In this document: in pieces, positions 41,727 through 50,694 of the stretch
How positions within the stretch are numbered: the stretch's first letter is position 1
Layout: each line of letters opens with the position of its first letter
Assembly: GCF_032598905.1 (NCBI RefSeq)
Contig: NZ_CP122458.1
Location: 2,108,001 to 2,172,000, forward strand
Direction of reading: 5' to 3'
Source: Streptomyces sp. 11x1
Lineage (GTDB): Bacteria > Actinomycetota > Actinomycetes > Streptomycetales > Streptomycetaceae
DNA length: 64,000 nucleotides
Notes under the pieces: model-generated
What the model was told of the DNA's origin: nothing
Database searches by the model: none
Seen by the model: the letters and a program-made list of their open reading frames with translations, nothing else
Translations under genes and position numbers: made by a program

Positions 41727-43460
41727 GTGGTGTCGGACGTAGGGCGGCTCGTCGCCGGGCGCTACCGGCTCACGGAGCAGATAGGCCGTGGCGGCATGGG
41801 CACGGTGTGGCGGGCCGGGGACGAGGTCCTCGACCGTCAGGTCGTGCTGAAGCGGCTGCACGTGCAGCCGCATCTGTCGCCGGACGACCTCCTCACCCTG
41901 TACGAGCGCACGCGCCGCGAGGCCCGCAGCGCGGCCCGGATCGCGCACCCGAACGTGATCGTCGTCCATGACGTGGTGGACGACCACCTGGACATGAACG
42001 CTGACGGCCGGCCCTGCATCGTCATGGAGTACGTCCCGGCGCCCACCCTCGCCGATCTCCTCGCCGACGGCCGGACCCTCCTGCCCGAGGAGGCGGCCCG
42101 TATCGGTCTGGGCATGGTCGCCGCGCTGCGCGCCGCGCACGCCGCGGGTGTGCTGCACCGCGACGTCAAACCCGGCAACGTCCTGCTCGGGGCCGAGGGC
42201 CGGGTCGTCCTCACCGACTTCGGCATCGCGATGACGGCGGACGCCTCGACCCTCACCAAGACCGGCGAGATGGTCGGCTCCATCCACTACATGGCCCCGG
42301 AGCGCATCCGCGGCCAGAAGCCCGGCCCGGCCTCGGACCTGTGGGCCCTCGGGGCCACGCTCTACCAGGCGGTCGAGGGCCGGCCGCCGTTCCGCCGCCT
42401 CACCGCGATGGAGGCCGCGTACGCCATCGCCGTGGACCCCCTGGAGCCCCTGAAGCGGGGCGGCGCCCTGGGTCCCCTCATCGAGGCACTCCTGGCCAAG
42501 GAACCCGCCGACCGGCCCACCACCGAACAGACCGAACGAGCCCTCCGCGCCGTGGTCTCCGGCCAGCCGACCGTCGCGCTGCCGTTGCCGACGCCGGGGG
42601 CCGGAGCCCTGGCCGGAGGAGGCACGTCCACCGGCGGCTCGCCCACCGGACCCTCGTACGGGCTCGCGCACGACGGAGGCGGGCACGACGGGTTCGGGAC
42701 CGGCGCTGCCGAGGCCGGGGTCCGCGCGACCCGTGTGCACGACACCGGCGGTGACCGGGCCGGGGGTCGGCACACCGGCCCAGGGAGCCTCGCCACTGGT
42801 GACGGAAGCGCCGCGGACGGTGGGCGGCCCGTCGGCGCGGGTCGGAAGAAGCGCCGACTGCTCGTCACGGTCGCCGTCGCGGTGACCGTGGCCGCGACGG
42901 TCGTCGGCCCCGCGCTCTACGTGACCGGGGACCCGGCCCGGCAGTCCGCGCCCCCGAGCGGCCGCAACTCCGCCACCCCTTCCCCCTCCGCCTCGCCCGT
43001 ACCCGACGGCTTCCACCTGGTCACGGACGAGACCCTCGGCATCTCCTTCCCCGTCCCGGACGGCTGGAAGGCCGGCAAGCGGACGTCCGAGTCGCTCACG
43101 TACACCGACGAGACCGGACTCGCCGAACTCACGGTCGGCATCGTGGACCCCGCCGGCTCGCACCCCATGGCCCACTTCGAGGACATCGAGGCCAACACCA
43201 AGGTCAACTACCCGGGCTCGTACCGGCGGCTGCGGATGCAGCGGACCTCCTTCCGCGGGGAGCCGGCGGCCATCTGGGAGTTCACCTTCCAGGGCCGGGC
43301 CCGAGCCTTCCGCGCCATCGACCTCGGATACGGCCGCGAGGGCGAACGCGAGTACGACATCTACCTCTCGGCCCCGGCCCTGGACTGGGACACCTACCGC
43401 CCCGTCTTCGACACGGCCAAGGGCGGCTTCGTCACGGGCGCCGCGGTCAGGGCCCCGTGA
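41727..43460 (+). CDS. Receptor-like Ser/Thr protein kinase (PknB type)
   Basis: A 577-residue transmembrane kinase. Kinase domain about 13-275: glycine loop GRGGMGTVWRAGD (about 20-32), VAIK-like VVLKRLH, HRDVKPGNVLL (about 146), DFG (about 165) and MAPE (about 190). A Gly/Thr-rich linker leads to one transmembrane helix near 375-395 (LLVTVAVAVTVAATVVGPAL). The outside sensor domain of about 180 residues has no PASTA repeats and is of unknown ligand. GTG 41727 is listed (GGAGG upstream). The gene is divergent from the SpoIIE phosphatase gene and its 3' end overlaps the next gene by 14 bp, tail to tail. Confidence 0.93.
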   Translation: MVSDVGRLVAGRYRLTEQIGRGGMGTVWRAGDEVLDRQVVLKRLHVQPHLSPDDLLTLYERTRREARSAARIAHPNVIVVHDVVDDHLDMNADGRPCIVMEYVPAPTLADLLADGRTLLPEEAARIGLGMVAALRAAHAAGVLHRDVKPGNVLLGAEGRVVLTDFGIAMTADASTLTKTGEMVGSIHYMAPERIRGQKPGPASDLWALGATLYQAVEGRPPFRRLTAMEAAYAIAVDPLEPLKRGGALGPLIEALLAKEPADRPTTEQTERALRAVVSGQPTVALPLPTPGAGALAGGGTSTGGSPTGPSYGLAHDGGGHDGFGTGAAEAGVRATRVHDTGGDRAGGRHTGPGSLATGDGSAADGGRPVGAGRKKRRLLVTVAVAVTVAATVVGPALYVTGDPARQSAPPSGRNSATPSPSASPVPDGFHLVTDETLGISFPVPDGWKAGKRTSESLTYTDETGLAELTVGIVDPAGSHPMAHFEDIEANTKVNYPGSYRRLRMQRTSFRGEPAAIWEFTFQGRARAFRAIDLGYGREGEREYDIYLSAPALDWDTYRPVFDTAKGGFVTGAAVRAP

Positions 43461-44937
43461 GCACCCGGCCTCCCGGCGGCGCCACATGCAGCCGGAACCC
43501 CGCGACCTCGCGCGCCGGCCACCCCCGCGCGTACTCCGGTGGTCCGCCGCCCGCTGCGACGAGCGCCGCCACGGGCATACGGTCGGCGGTGCGCAGGATG
43601 CCGTCGCGGGTGATGTTGGCGTTGTTGCCGCTGGTGTGGCCTGAGGAGCAGCCCGCGTAGTAGGCGATGGGGATGGCGTAGTCGCCGGTCAGCAGACAAG
43701 GGGGCCGTACACCGAGGCGCCGCAGTTCGGCGGCGACACGGTCCCAGTCGCGGTGGAAGGCCGTGGTGCGGGTGACCGTGCGCTCCAGCACCGCGTACTG
43801 CACCGCCAGATGCCCGACGAGCCCGAGCGCCACCACGGCCCCCACAACCGGCCGCCAGGCCCCGCCCGGCCCTCTGACGAGGTCCCACAGCGCGTCGGCG
43901 ACCGGGATCGCCAGCAGGGCGTACGCGGGCAGCAGGAAGCGGGGGGCGGCGTACCCGATCAGGAACAGGTACGGAACGGCGGCCGTGGCGGCGCAGACCA
44001 GCGGGATCACCGTGGGCGTCGCCCGTCCGGCCCGGACCGCGACGGCCAGGCCGAGAGCGGCCAGCACCGGCAGGACGAACCACCAGGCGATGACCGCGGG
44101 GTGCGGCAGCTCGCCGGTGCACGGCCGGCACAGCGTACGGCCCACCAGGCTGCGCACCTGGTCGTCGACCGCGATGTTCCAGCCCAGCCCGCCCTGGATC
44201 CGTGACGCGTCGGCCAGCCGCCGGGCGGGCCCGCCGAACTGGGCGTACGCCTCCACGACCCACGCGAGCGCGCCGGTGGCGAGGCCGGCCGCCATCACCC
44301 CCAGGAGCCGCGGCCGGCGCCACCGCCGTACGAGGACCAGCAGCGTGAACAGCGGGAGGGTCACCCATACGGTGTCGGTGGGCCGCATCCACGCCATCAG
44401 GGCCGTGGCCGCGCCCGCGCCCCACAACGCCGCCCGGTCCTCCGGATCGTTCCGCGCCCGCAGGAAGCACCCCACACAGCCGAGCGCGCCGAGCGCGACC
44501 CAGTGGTTGGGCATGGCCTGCGGTCCGTAGAAGAGGGTCACCCACAGAGAGGCGAACAGCGCCCCGGCGAGCGCCAGCGCACGCGCCGGGAAGAGTCCTC
44601 GCCAGGCGCGCAGGGCGAGGTAGAGCCCCACCCCCGACAGCACCGCCAGATACACCCTCAGCACCACGGTGGAGGACGTCCAGACGACCACCGGCGCCAC
44701 CAGCAACGGCACGCCCCGCGTGCGCGGGGCGCTGAAGAACGCCGCCGGCGCGTGCGGGCTGACCTGGCTGACGTACACCGTCTCGTCCCACCCGAGCCCC
44801 ATCCCCGGTGGCACGAGCAGGAGTTGGGCCAGCGTGAAGGCTCCGGCGACCACGGCGACGGGGCCGGGCCTCGACGGCGCGGCCGCCCGGACGGCGACGG
44901 GCGCGACGACCGGAGCGGCATTCGAACTCATGCGCAT
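43447..44937 (-). CDS. Polytopic membrane protein, glycosyltransferase-39-like
   Basis: A 496-residue membrane protein with roughly 10-12 hydrophobic helices. The first extracytoplasmic loop carries GMGLGWDETVYVSQVSPHAP, a Asp-Glu pair in the position of the catalytic acidic residue of GT-C/GT39-type sugar transferases that use polyprenyl-phosphate donors. A soluble C-terminal part of about 110 residues follows the last helix. Sugar and acceptor are unknown. Start uncertain: ATG 44937 is listed, with ATG 44931 and 44958 in frame. The stop codon lies within the kinase gene tail, so the two transcripts are convergent and overlapping. Confidence 0.75.
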   Translation of the reverse strand: MRMSSNAAPVVAPVAVRAAAPSRPGPVAVVAGAFTLAQLLLVPPGMGLGWDETVYVSQVSPHAPAAFFSAPRTRGVPLLVAPVVVWTSSTVVLRVYLAVLSGVGLYLALRAWRGLFPARALALAGALFASLWVTLFYGPQAMPNHWVALGALGCVGCFLRARNDPEDRAALWGAGAATALMAWMRPTDTVWVTLPLFTLLVLVRRWRRPRLLGVMAAGLATGALAWVVEAYAQFGGPARRLADASRIQGGLGWNIAVDDQVRSLVGRTLCRPCTGELPHPAVIAWWFVLPVLAALGLAVAVRAGRATPTVIPLVCAATAAVPYLFLIGYAAPRFLLPAYALLAIPVADALWDLVRGPGGAWRPVVGAVVALGLVGHLAVQYAVLERTVTRTTAFHRDWDRVAAELRRLGVRPPCLLTGDYAIPIAYYAGCSSGHTSGNNANITRDGILRTADRMPVAALVAAGGGPPEYARGWPAREVAGFRLHVAPPGGRVLTGP

Positions 44938-45498
44938 GGACCCATCCCGGGGCGACACCGACAGATTCCTGACCCGACAAATACATTCATCTAACGTGAT
45001 ACATGCATTTAAAGGGATAAACGGATGAGCCGCCCGTCACGGGGCGGCGCCCCGGCGGACGTCCCGTGCCCCGCCCTCACCCGCCCGGCGCAACAGGCCC
45101 GCCCCGGGGCACCGCAGCGCGAGCGCTGGTCCGGTCCCCCAACCGGTGTACGCAATAGGCGATATGACGACTATTCAACTCGCAACGGCTACTACCGGCT
45201 CACCCGGGGTTCCTTAACACCGTTCGGGGTACTCGCCCATATCGGGAACGGCGGACGTCGCCCATCCCTTGTGGCCGTGCGCACGGCAGTCGAGGGGCAG
45301 GGGCGGTGGTGACGGCGGGGGTCGGGGCCCGGAGCCAGAGCTGCAGGGGACCGAGATGGCCGCCGGGGCGTGAGTCGCACCACTTCCCGGAACGTCAGCG
45401 TCCGTACTGCTCCTTACGGGTGGTCGCTCCTTCACCCGGGTGCGGGCAGCGCTCGGGGGCGGAAAGGACCTCGGGAGCACGGTGAGGAGGCATACCCC
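44938..45498. other. A/T-richer intergenic region
   Basis: A 560-bp gap. Bases 44980-45020 (with TACATTCATCTAACG, ATACATGCATTTAAAG) and 45150-45250 are distinctly A/T-rich for this genome, suggesting promoters or recently acquired DNA. AAATACAT and ATGCATTT form a loose dyad near 44982-45013. I find no recognisable gene; a 95-codon open frame from 45025 has poor third-position bias in its second half. Confidence 0.4.
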
Positions 45499-45639
45499 AT
45501 GACTCGCTCGGTCACCACGAATTCCCCCCTCGTCCGGCGACCCGTGTTCCTGTGCACTACCTTGGGCCGTGAACAGCCGAGCGGCCCACGTTTACCCAAT
45601 TCTTGCCACATGAAGCCAGAACGGCTGAGCAGCTACTAG
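45499..45639 (+). CDS. Possible small protein or leader peptide, 46 residues
   Basis: A strong GAGGAGG lies 9 bp before ATG 45499, followed by MTRSVTTNSPLVRRPVFLCT and a stop at 45639. No family is recognised, and the codon bias is weaker than in neighbouring genes. It ends 75 bp before the hydrolase gene on the same strand and could be a leader ORF. The ribosome site is the main evidence. Confidence 0.3.
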   Translation: MTRSVTTNSPLVRRPVFLCTTLGREQPSGPRLPNSCHMKPERLSSY

Positions 45640-45714
45640 GAGCGGGGCTTCCCATGCGTAATGCTGGGAGGTCCCGCGCTTCACTCCACAGCCGCTGGCA
45701 CGGGAGGGCATCGG

Positions 45715-46680
45715 GTGGTCAAGACAGTGAAGTCGCTGTTCGGCGAACGGACGATCGCCTTCGAGACCTGGGGCGATCCGGACGCACACCCGGTGTTTCT
45801 GCTGCACGGAACTCCCGGAAGCCGACTCGGGCCCCGACTGCGCACCTTCGACCTGCACAAGCTCGGGGTGCGCCTCATCGCGTACGACCGACCGGGGTAC
45901 GGCGGTTCCGACCGTCATGAGCATCGCAGAGTGGTCCACGCCGCCGAGGACGTCGCGGCGATCGCCGAGAAACTGGATCTCAAGAAGTACTCGGTGGTGG
46001 GTAGATCGGGCGGCGCTCCCCACGCCCTGGCCTGCGCGGCCCGGAACATCGGCAGCCAGGTGGCGAGTGTCGCCGCGTTGGTCTCGCTCGCTCCGCCGAA
46101 GCCCGACAACGAGGACGACAGCCCGGGTGACGCTGCCACCGACGGACTCGACTGGCCCGAGTGGCACAGGGACATGTCCGAGTCCAATGTGTCGACCTAC
46201 GAGCTGCTGCGGCGCCACGCACCCGATGTGACCGAGCTGGGTGCACTGCTGGCCCGCAACGCCGAGACCATCCGGCGCGACCCCACCGTGTTCCTCGCCT
46301 CCCTCCGCGGCGAGATGCCGAGCGTGGACCGGGTGATCGTCGAGGACGCCGGGATCCGCCAGGCCCTCCTCAGGAACTACCTGTCGGCGGTGGGCGAGGG
46401 GGAGGCTGTCGACCCCCGCGCGCCGATGGGCTGGGTGGACGACCTGGTCGCGTTCCAGCGGCCCTGGGGCTTCGATCTCAAGGACATCGACCGTTCCGTG
46501 CCCGTGATGCTGTGGCACGGCGAACACGACGTCTTCGCCCCCGTCGCCCATTTCCACTGGCTGGCCAAGAAGATCCCCTCGGCCACGCCCAAGTTGCAGC
46601 CCTCCGCGGCGCACTTCGCGGCGCTGCCCGCCCTGCCCCAGGTGCTGGCCTGGGCCCGGGACGAGGCCGGGCCCTCCTAG
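45715..46680 (+). CDS. Alpha/beta hydrolase
   Basis: A 321-residue hydrolase. The oxyanion region is VFLLHGTPGSRLGPRL (about 26-41), YDRPGYGGSD follows (about 59), the nucleophile elbow is VVGRSGGAPHALACA (Ser about 97), the acid lies in LWHGEHDVFAPVAHF (Asp about 283) and the catalytic His near PSAAHFAALP (about 308). GTG 45715 was chosen because GGGAGGG precedes it; ATG 45661 lacks a ribosome site. It converges with the fxs operon, whose last gene ends 24 bp away. Confidence 0.9.
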   Translation: MVKTVKSLFGERTIAFETWGDPDAHPVFLLHGTPGSRLGPRLRTFDLHKLGVRLIAYDRPGYGGSDRHEHRRVVHAAEDVAAIAEKLDLKKYSVVGRSGGAPHALACAARNIGSQVASVAALVSLAPPKPDNEDDSPGDAATDGLDWPEWHRDMSESNVSTYELLRRHAPDVTELGALLARNAETIRRDPTVFLASLRGEMPSVDRVIVEDAGIRQALLRNYLSAVGEGEAVDPRAPMGWVDDLVAFQRPWGFDLKDIDRSVPVMLWHGEHDVFAPVAHFHWLAKKIPSATPKLQPSAAHFAALPALPQVLAWARDEAGPS

Positions 46681-46704
46681 GGCCTGTCGCGCCCGCCCCG
46701 CGGG

Positions 46705-49700
46705 TCAGATCGGGTGCGGCTCCAGGTCGAGACAGCTGAGTTTCCAGTCCTTCAGGGCCACCACCCGGGGGTGATCCCTGCCGATGCGCTTGCTGAGCGC
46801 GGCCAGCGCGTCGTGATGGGTGGTGCGGGCCTTCTCCGCCTGGCCCAGATGGCTGAGGACGACGGCGAGGTTCCCGGCACAGGTCAAGGTCGACGGGTGC
46901 AGCGGGTCGAGAACCTCCTTGAGCATCTCGAACGACGCGACGCTGATCCCGCGGGCCTCGTCCCAGCGGCCGAGCGCCGCCTCGGCGACGGCCAGGTTCG
47001 CGTGGCAGATGAGCGCGAACGGGTGGTCCGCGCCGTTGAGTTCGGTGAACCTGGACTGGGCCGCGCGGAGCAACTCCCGTGCCTCGGTGGCGGCTTCCGG
47101 GTGGATGGACCCGATGTCGTGGAGGAGCAGCACCGCGTGGTTGACCGAGCAGGCCACCGTGTGGGAATGGCCTTCCCCCAGCTTGTCCCTCAGGTTCTCC
47201 TGGACCCTGCGGATCAGGTCGAGTCCTTCGTCGACCCGGCCCTGGGCGGCCATGTCACCGGCCAGGCTCATCTCCAGCAGCAGTTCCTCCGAGGTCGACT
47301 TCTCACCGTCCGGCGTGCTTCTGAGCACGTGCCGTACGAGCTCCTCGGCCTCCGCCGCCCGGCCCGCCCTGCGCAGGGAACCGGCCAGCCCCTTGGCCGT
47401 GTTCAGCACGGTCGGAGAGCCCTGGGTGAGACGGGGATTGCGCAGACAGCGCTCGTAGGCGCGCCTGAGCAGCGCGACGGACTCGTCGTAGTCACCGCAG
47501 TCACGCAGGTCACGGCCGAGGTTCACCGCCGACTCGATGGTCAGAGGGTGGTCGTGGAGCTGGATCGCCTCGCGGAGTTCCAGTGTTCTGCGGTCGAGAT
47601 CGCGGGCCCGGTAGTAGTTGCCGGAGAGCCGCAGGGCGACGGCGAGGTTGTTGGCCGCGCTGAGCGTGCGCGCGTTGTCCTCGCCGTAGTTCTGGTCGTA
47701 TCTGCGGTAGGTCTCCTCGTCGTACTGCAGGGCCTCGGTCAGGCGGCCCAGGCCGCGCAGGTCGGCGGCGATGCTGCTGGTGGTCATCAGGATGTGCTGG
47801 TCGTCGATGTCGTCCAGCACCTCCAGCTGCCGCTCCAGCACCTCCTGGTCCAGGGCGAGGGACTCCTCGTACTTGCCCTGGGCGCGCAGGATGTTGGCGA
47901 CCTGGAAGCGCATGTGCAGCGTCCAGCGTTCGTCGGGCGACTCCTCCGCCGACCAGGCGGCCACCCGCCGCAGGCTGTAGTCCATGGCCTGACTCAGCTC
48001 GCCCCGGCGGCGCAGCTGACGGACCCGGTCCACATAGAGTTCCTTGATGCCCTCGTCGGGGGCCATCTCGGCCCAGGGGGTGCCGAGGTGGGGCCAGATG
48101 ATGCGGTACTTCTCCCAGGTGTTGGGGTTCTCCGGGTCGTCCCCGCTCGGCCGGGCGGCGATCAGTGAGCGGTAGACGACCTCCTGTGCCGCGTCGCGCT
48201 CCTCGGCGGTCATCGCCTCCCGCATCGCGCTCTGCATCATCCGGTGCACCGTCACGCTCCGGGCCTTGCGGTCCAGCGTGACCAGGGAGAACTTGCTGAG
48301 TTCCTTGTAGGCGCGGGAGACCGTGCGCACCCCGCCCAGGGCGCGGGAGACCTCGTAGCCCTCCAGGAGATCCATGGAGATCTCCTCGGGGCTGTAGTAC
48401 GAGCAGATCTGCAGCAGCTTCACCGCCGGCGGGAAGCTCTCCCGCAGCTGCCTCAGGCCGAACTCCCAGGTGTTGGTACCGGACTTGACGACCGCGCCCA
48501 CCGAGTTGTCGTCGGGGGCTCCGGTGGCCTGCGGCTGGAGCTTCTTGATGTAGTCGCGTACGTCGGCCCGGGTCTGCTCGATGAAGGCCGCGGCCCGTTC
48601 GATCGCGATCGGCAGGTCGCCCAGGGCCTCCGCGATCTGGTCGGCCTCCGTCCAGCCGCAGTCGGGCAGCCGGCTGTGCAGGTGGGCGATGCTCTCGTTC
48701 CGCTCGAACACCGGGATGTCCACGGTTTCCACGAACCGTCCCCAGCCCTCGGCGCGCTGACTGGTGACCAGGATGTGGCCTCTGCGGCCGTCCATCATGT
48801 ACTCGGGCAGGTGGTCCGCCTCCGGGACGTTGTCCAGGATCAGCAGCCAACTGTCGTACCGGTCACCGTGGTTGAGGGCCTCGTACACCATCTTGGCCGT
48901 GTCGGTGGGGTTGGTACGCGCGGGCAGGCCCAGCGCCTCGGCCATGCCCGCGTACTGCTCGACGGCCAGGATCTTCTGCTCGGCCTGGATGTGCCAGACC
49001 ACGTCGTAGTCGCTCTTGTAGCGCTTGGCGAACTCCTCGGCCAGCAGGGTCTTCCCCACCCCGCCCATGCCCTTCAGCACCAGCGCCCGGGTGTCGCCCT
49101 TCCAGAGCTTCTCCCGGATGCTCTCCAGGATTTCCGTACGACCCGTGAAGGACGACGTGCGCAGCGGGACGCCGAAGACCGAGGGCTCGGTCTTCGGGAA
49201 GCGGGGCAGTTTCGGCTCGTCGCCGGTGAAGTGGCTGCGTGACAGGGAATCGGCGCTCCGGCCGAACCAGGTCAGCAGAGCGTCACGACCCTCCTCACCG
49301 TCCTCGCAGCCCGTCATGTCGGCGAGCTGCTCCGTGAAGGGGGCCTCCAGGGACACCTGGTCGTCGACCTGCATCGAGACCAGCTGGTGCGCCCGCCGGT
49401 CGCTCTCCGCGTAGACCGCCTCCCAGGTGGTGCGGAAACGGGACGACCTGAGATAGGCCTCGGAGAAGATGACCAGGGTGTGCGAGGCCGACTCGACGCC
49501 CCGTTCGATCTCCTCCCGCACCTGTGAGCTCTCCGTGGTGCCTTCCTGCGCCAGGTGGACCTTGAAGCCCGCCTGCTCCAGCACGGCACCCGCCCAGTTG
49601 GCCCAACTGCGGTCCTGCGGGACGAAGCTGACGTACACGTCGGAGATCCGCGGCGGGCGGTGGCGGGTGTACCGGTCGAGGGTCTTGTGGCGCAGCGACT

Positions 49701-50694
49701 CGTCGATGCGGGGCATCGACTCGACCTGGCCGTCGGTGATGACCTCGGTGAGTCTCTCGTAGGCCGCGAGCAGGCTCTTGGGGTCCCCAGGCTTCTCCCT
49801 GAACGGGGCGAGGGTCTCCTCGTAGGAGTAGATGGGCCGGTAGGGGATCTCCACGCTCCCCCAGTAGCTCTCCGGGTCCCGGTCGGGGATGTGCTTGCGC
49901 ACGATGCGGTCGAAGCGGTACTGGATCTGTCCCCGGGCGGCGTCGAGCCGGTCGGCCTCGGCGTTCTCCACCCGCATGGGGACGGGCAGGATGCGGATGT
50001 CCCGGTTGCCGTACAGCATTCCGTCGATGCGCTCGGCGACCCCGGCGGCGCCCTCGATGCTCTGGCTGCTCGGGGTGAAGCAGGTGACCACGGTGTGCGG
50101 CAGATTGACCGTGCAGATGTCGGAGATGTCGTTGAGTCCGGTGCGGCTGTCGATCAGGACGTAGTCGAAGTTCTCGACGAACTCGCGCTTGAGCCCCTCC
50201 AGGAACCTGGTGGCCAGGGGCCCGTCCATGAAGTCCTTCCAGTCGAACTGGGAGAACGCCGAGAGATAGCCCTTGTTCTTGGTGCCCGCCGGCATGTAGT
50301 AGAGCTGACCGCCCGAGGGGAAGTTCCAGTCGACCTGGATGAGGCAGCTGTTGAGGGTGATCCCGTCGGCCGTCTCCAGGTCGGACGCGCTCGCGTAGTC
50401 GGAACCCAGCTCGAACTGCGGGAAGGTCTCGCCCCTGCTCTGCATCGAGCGCGCGAACTGGGTGGATCTGCTGACCAGTTCGAGCACACCCGGCGTGGTC
50501 CGCAGCTGACTGTCGCTCAGGAAGGGGTGCAGGAAACGGTCCAGACCGGGGGCGTCGAGGTCCCAGTCGACCACCAGGACGCGATTGCCCGCCGAGGAGA
50601 GGATCCAGGCCGTGTTGGCGAGCGCCATCGTCCGCCCCGTACCGCCCTTGTACGAGTAGAACGTGATGATCCTGCGCGCGTCCTCGCCGGTCAT
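46705..50694 (-). CDS. fxsT: FxSxx-COOH system ParA-like/TIR/NB-ARC/TPR protein
   Basis: A 1329-residue multidomain protein. Residues 1-230 are a MinD/ParA-like ATPase with the deviant Walker A YKGGTGRTMALANTAWIL (about 15-32). A TIR domain spans about 348-480 (ISDVYVSFVPQDRSWANWAG). An NB-ARC/STAND module follows (P-loop GMGGVGKTLLAEEF near 540-553, Walker B SWLLILDNVPEAD near 615). The last 400 residues are tetratricopeptide repeats. This architecture is the tetratricopeptide component of the FxSxx-COOH system. The TIR loop corresponding to the catalytic WCxxE motif reads RFRTTWEA, so the glutamate is missing and it is probably a scaffold. It overlaps the fxsC stop by 4 bp. Confidence 0.9.
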   Translation of the reverse strand: MTGEDARRIITFYSYKGGTGRTMALANTAWILSSAGNRVLVVDWDLDAPGLDRFLHPFLSDSQLRTTPGVLELVSRSTQFARSMQSRGETFPQFELGSDYASASDLETADGITLNSCLIQVDWNFPSGGQLYYMPAGTKNKGYLSAFSQFDWKDFMDGPLATRFLEGLKREFVENFDYVLIDSRTGLNDISDICTVNLPHTVVTCFTPSSQSIEGAAGVAERIDGMLYGNRDIRILPVPMRVENAEADRLDAARGQIQYRFDRIVRKHIPDRDPESYWGSVEIPYRPIYSYEETLAPFREKPGDPKSLLAAYERLTEVITDGQVESMPRIDESLRHKTLDRYTRHRPPRISDVYVSFVPQDRSWANWAGAVLEQAGFKVHLAQEGTTESSQVREEIERGVESASHTLVIFSEAYLRSSRFRTTWEAVYAESDRRAHQLVSMQVDDQVSLEAPFTEQLADMTGCEDGEEGRDALLTWFGRSADSLSRSHFTGDEPKLPRFPKTEPSVFGVPLRTSSFTGRTEILESIREKLWKGDTRALVLKGMGGVGKTLLAEEFAKRYKSDYDVVWHIQAEQKILAVEQYAGMAEALGLPARTNPTDTAKMVYEALNHGDRYDSWLLILDNVPEADHLPEYMMDGRRGHILVTSQRAEGWGRFVETVDIPVFERNESIAHLHSRLPDCGWTEADQIAEALGDLPIAIERAAAFIEQTRADVRDYIKKLQPQATGAPDDNSVGAVVKSGTNTWEFGLRQLRESFPPAVKLLQICSYYSPEEISMDLLEGYEVSRALGGVRTVSRAYKELSKFSLVTLDRKARSVTVHRMMQSAMREAMTAEERDAAQEVVYRSLIAARPSGDDPENPNTWEKYRIIWPHLGTPWAEMAPDEGIKELYVDRVRQLRRRGELSQAMDYSLRRVAAWSAEESPDERWTLHMRFQVANILRAQGKYEESLALDQEVLERQLEVLDDIDDQHILMTTSSIAADLRGLGRLTEALQYDEETYRRYDQNYGEDNARTLSAANNLAVALRLSGNYYRARDLDRRTLELREAIQLHDHPLTIESAVNLGRDLRDCGDYDESVALLRRAYERCLRNPRLTQGSPTVLNTAKGLAGSLRRAGRAAEAEELVRHVLRSTPDGEKSTSEELLLEMSLAGDMAAQGRVDEGLDLIRRVQENLRDKLGEGHSHTVACSVNHAVLLLHDIGSIHPEAATEARELLRAAQSRFTELNGADHPFALICHANLAVAEAALGRWDEARGISVASFEMLKEVLDPLHPSTLTCAGNLAVVLSHLGQAEKARTTHHDALAALSKRIGRDHPRVVALKDWKLSCLDLEPHPI

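Noticed and set aside
45025..45312. A 95-codon open frame preceded by AAAGGGA
   Set aside because: Third-position G/C bias collapses in its second half, it contains a TTA codon and no recognisable family; treated as intergenic.
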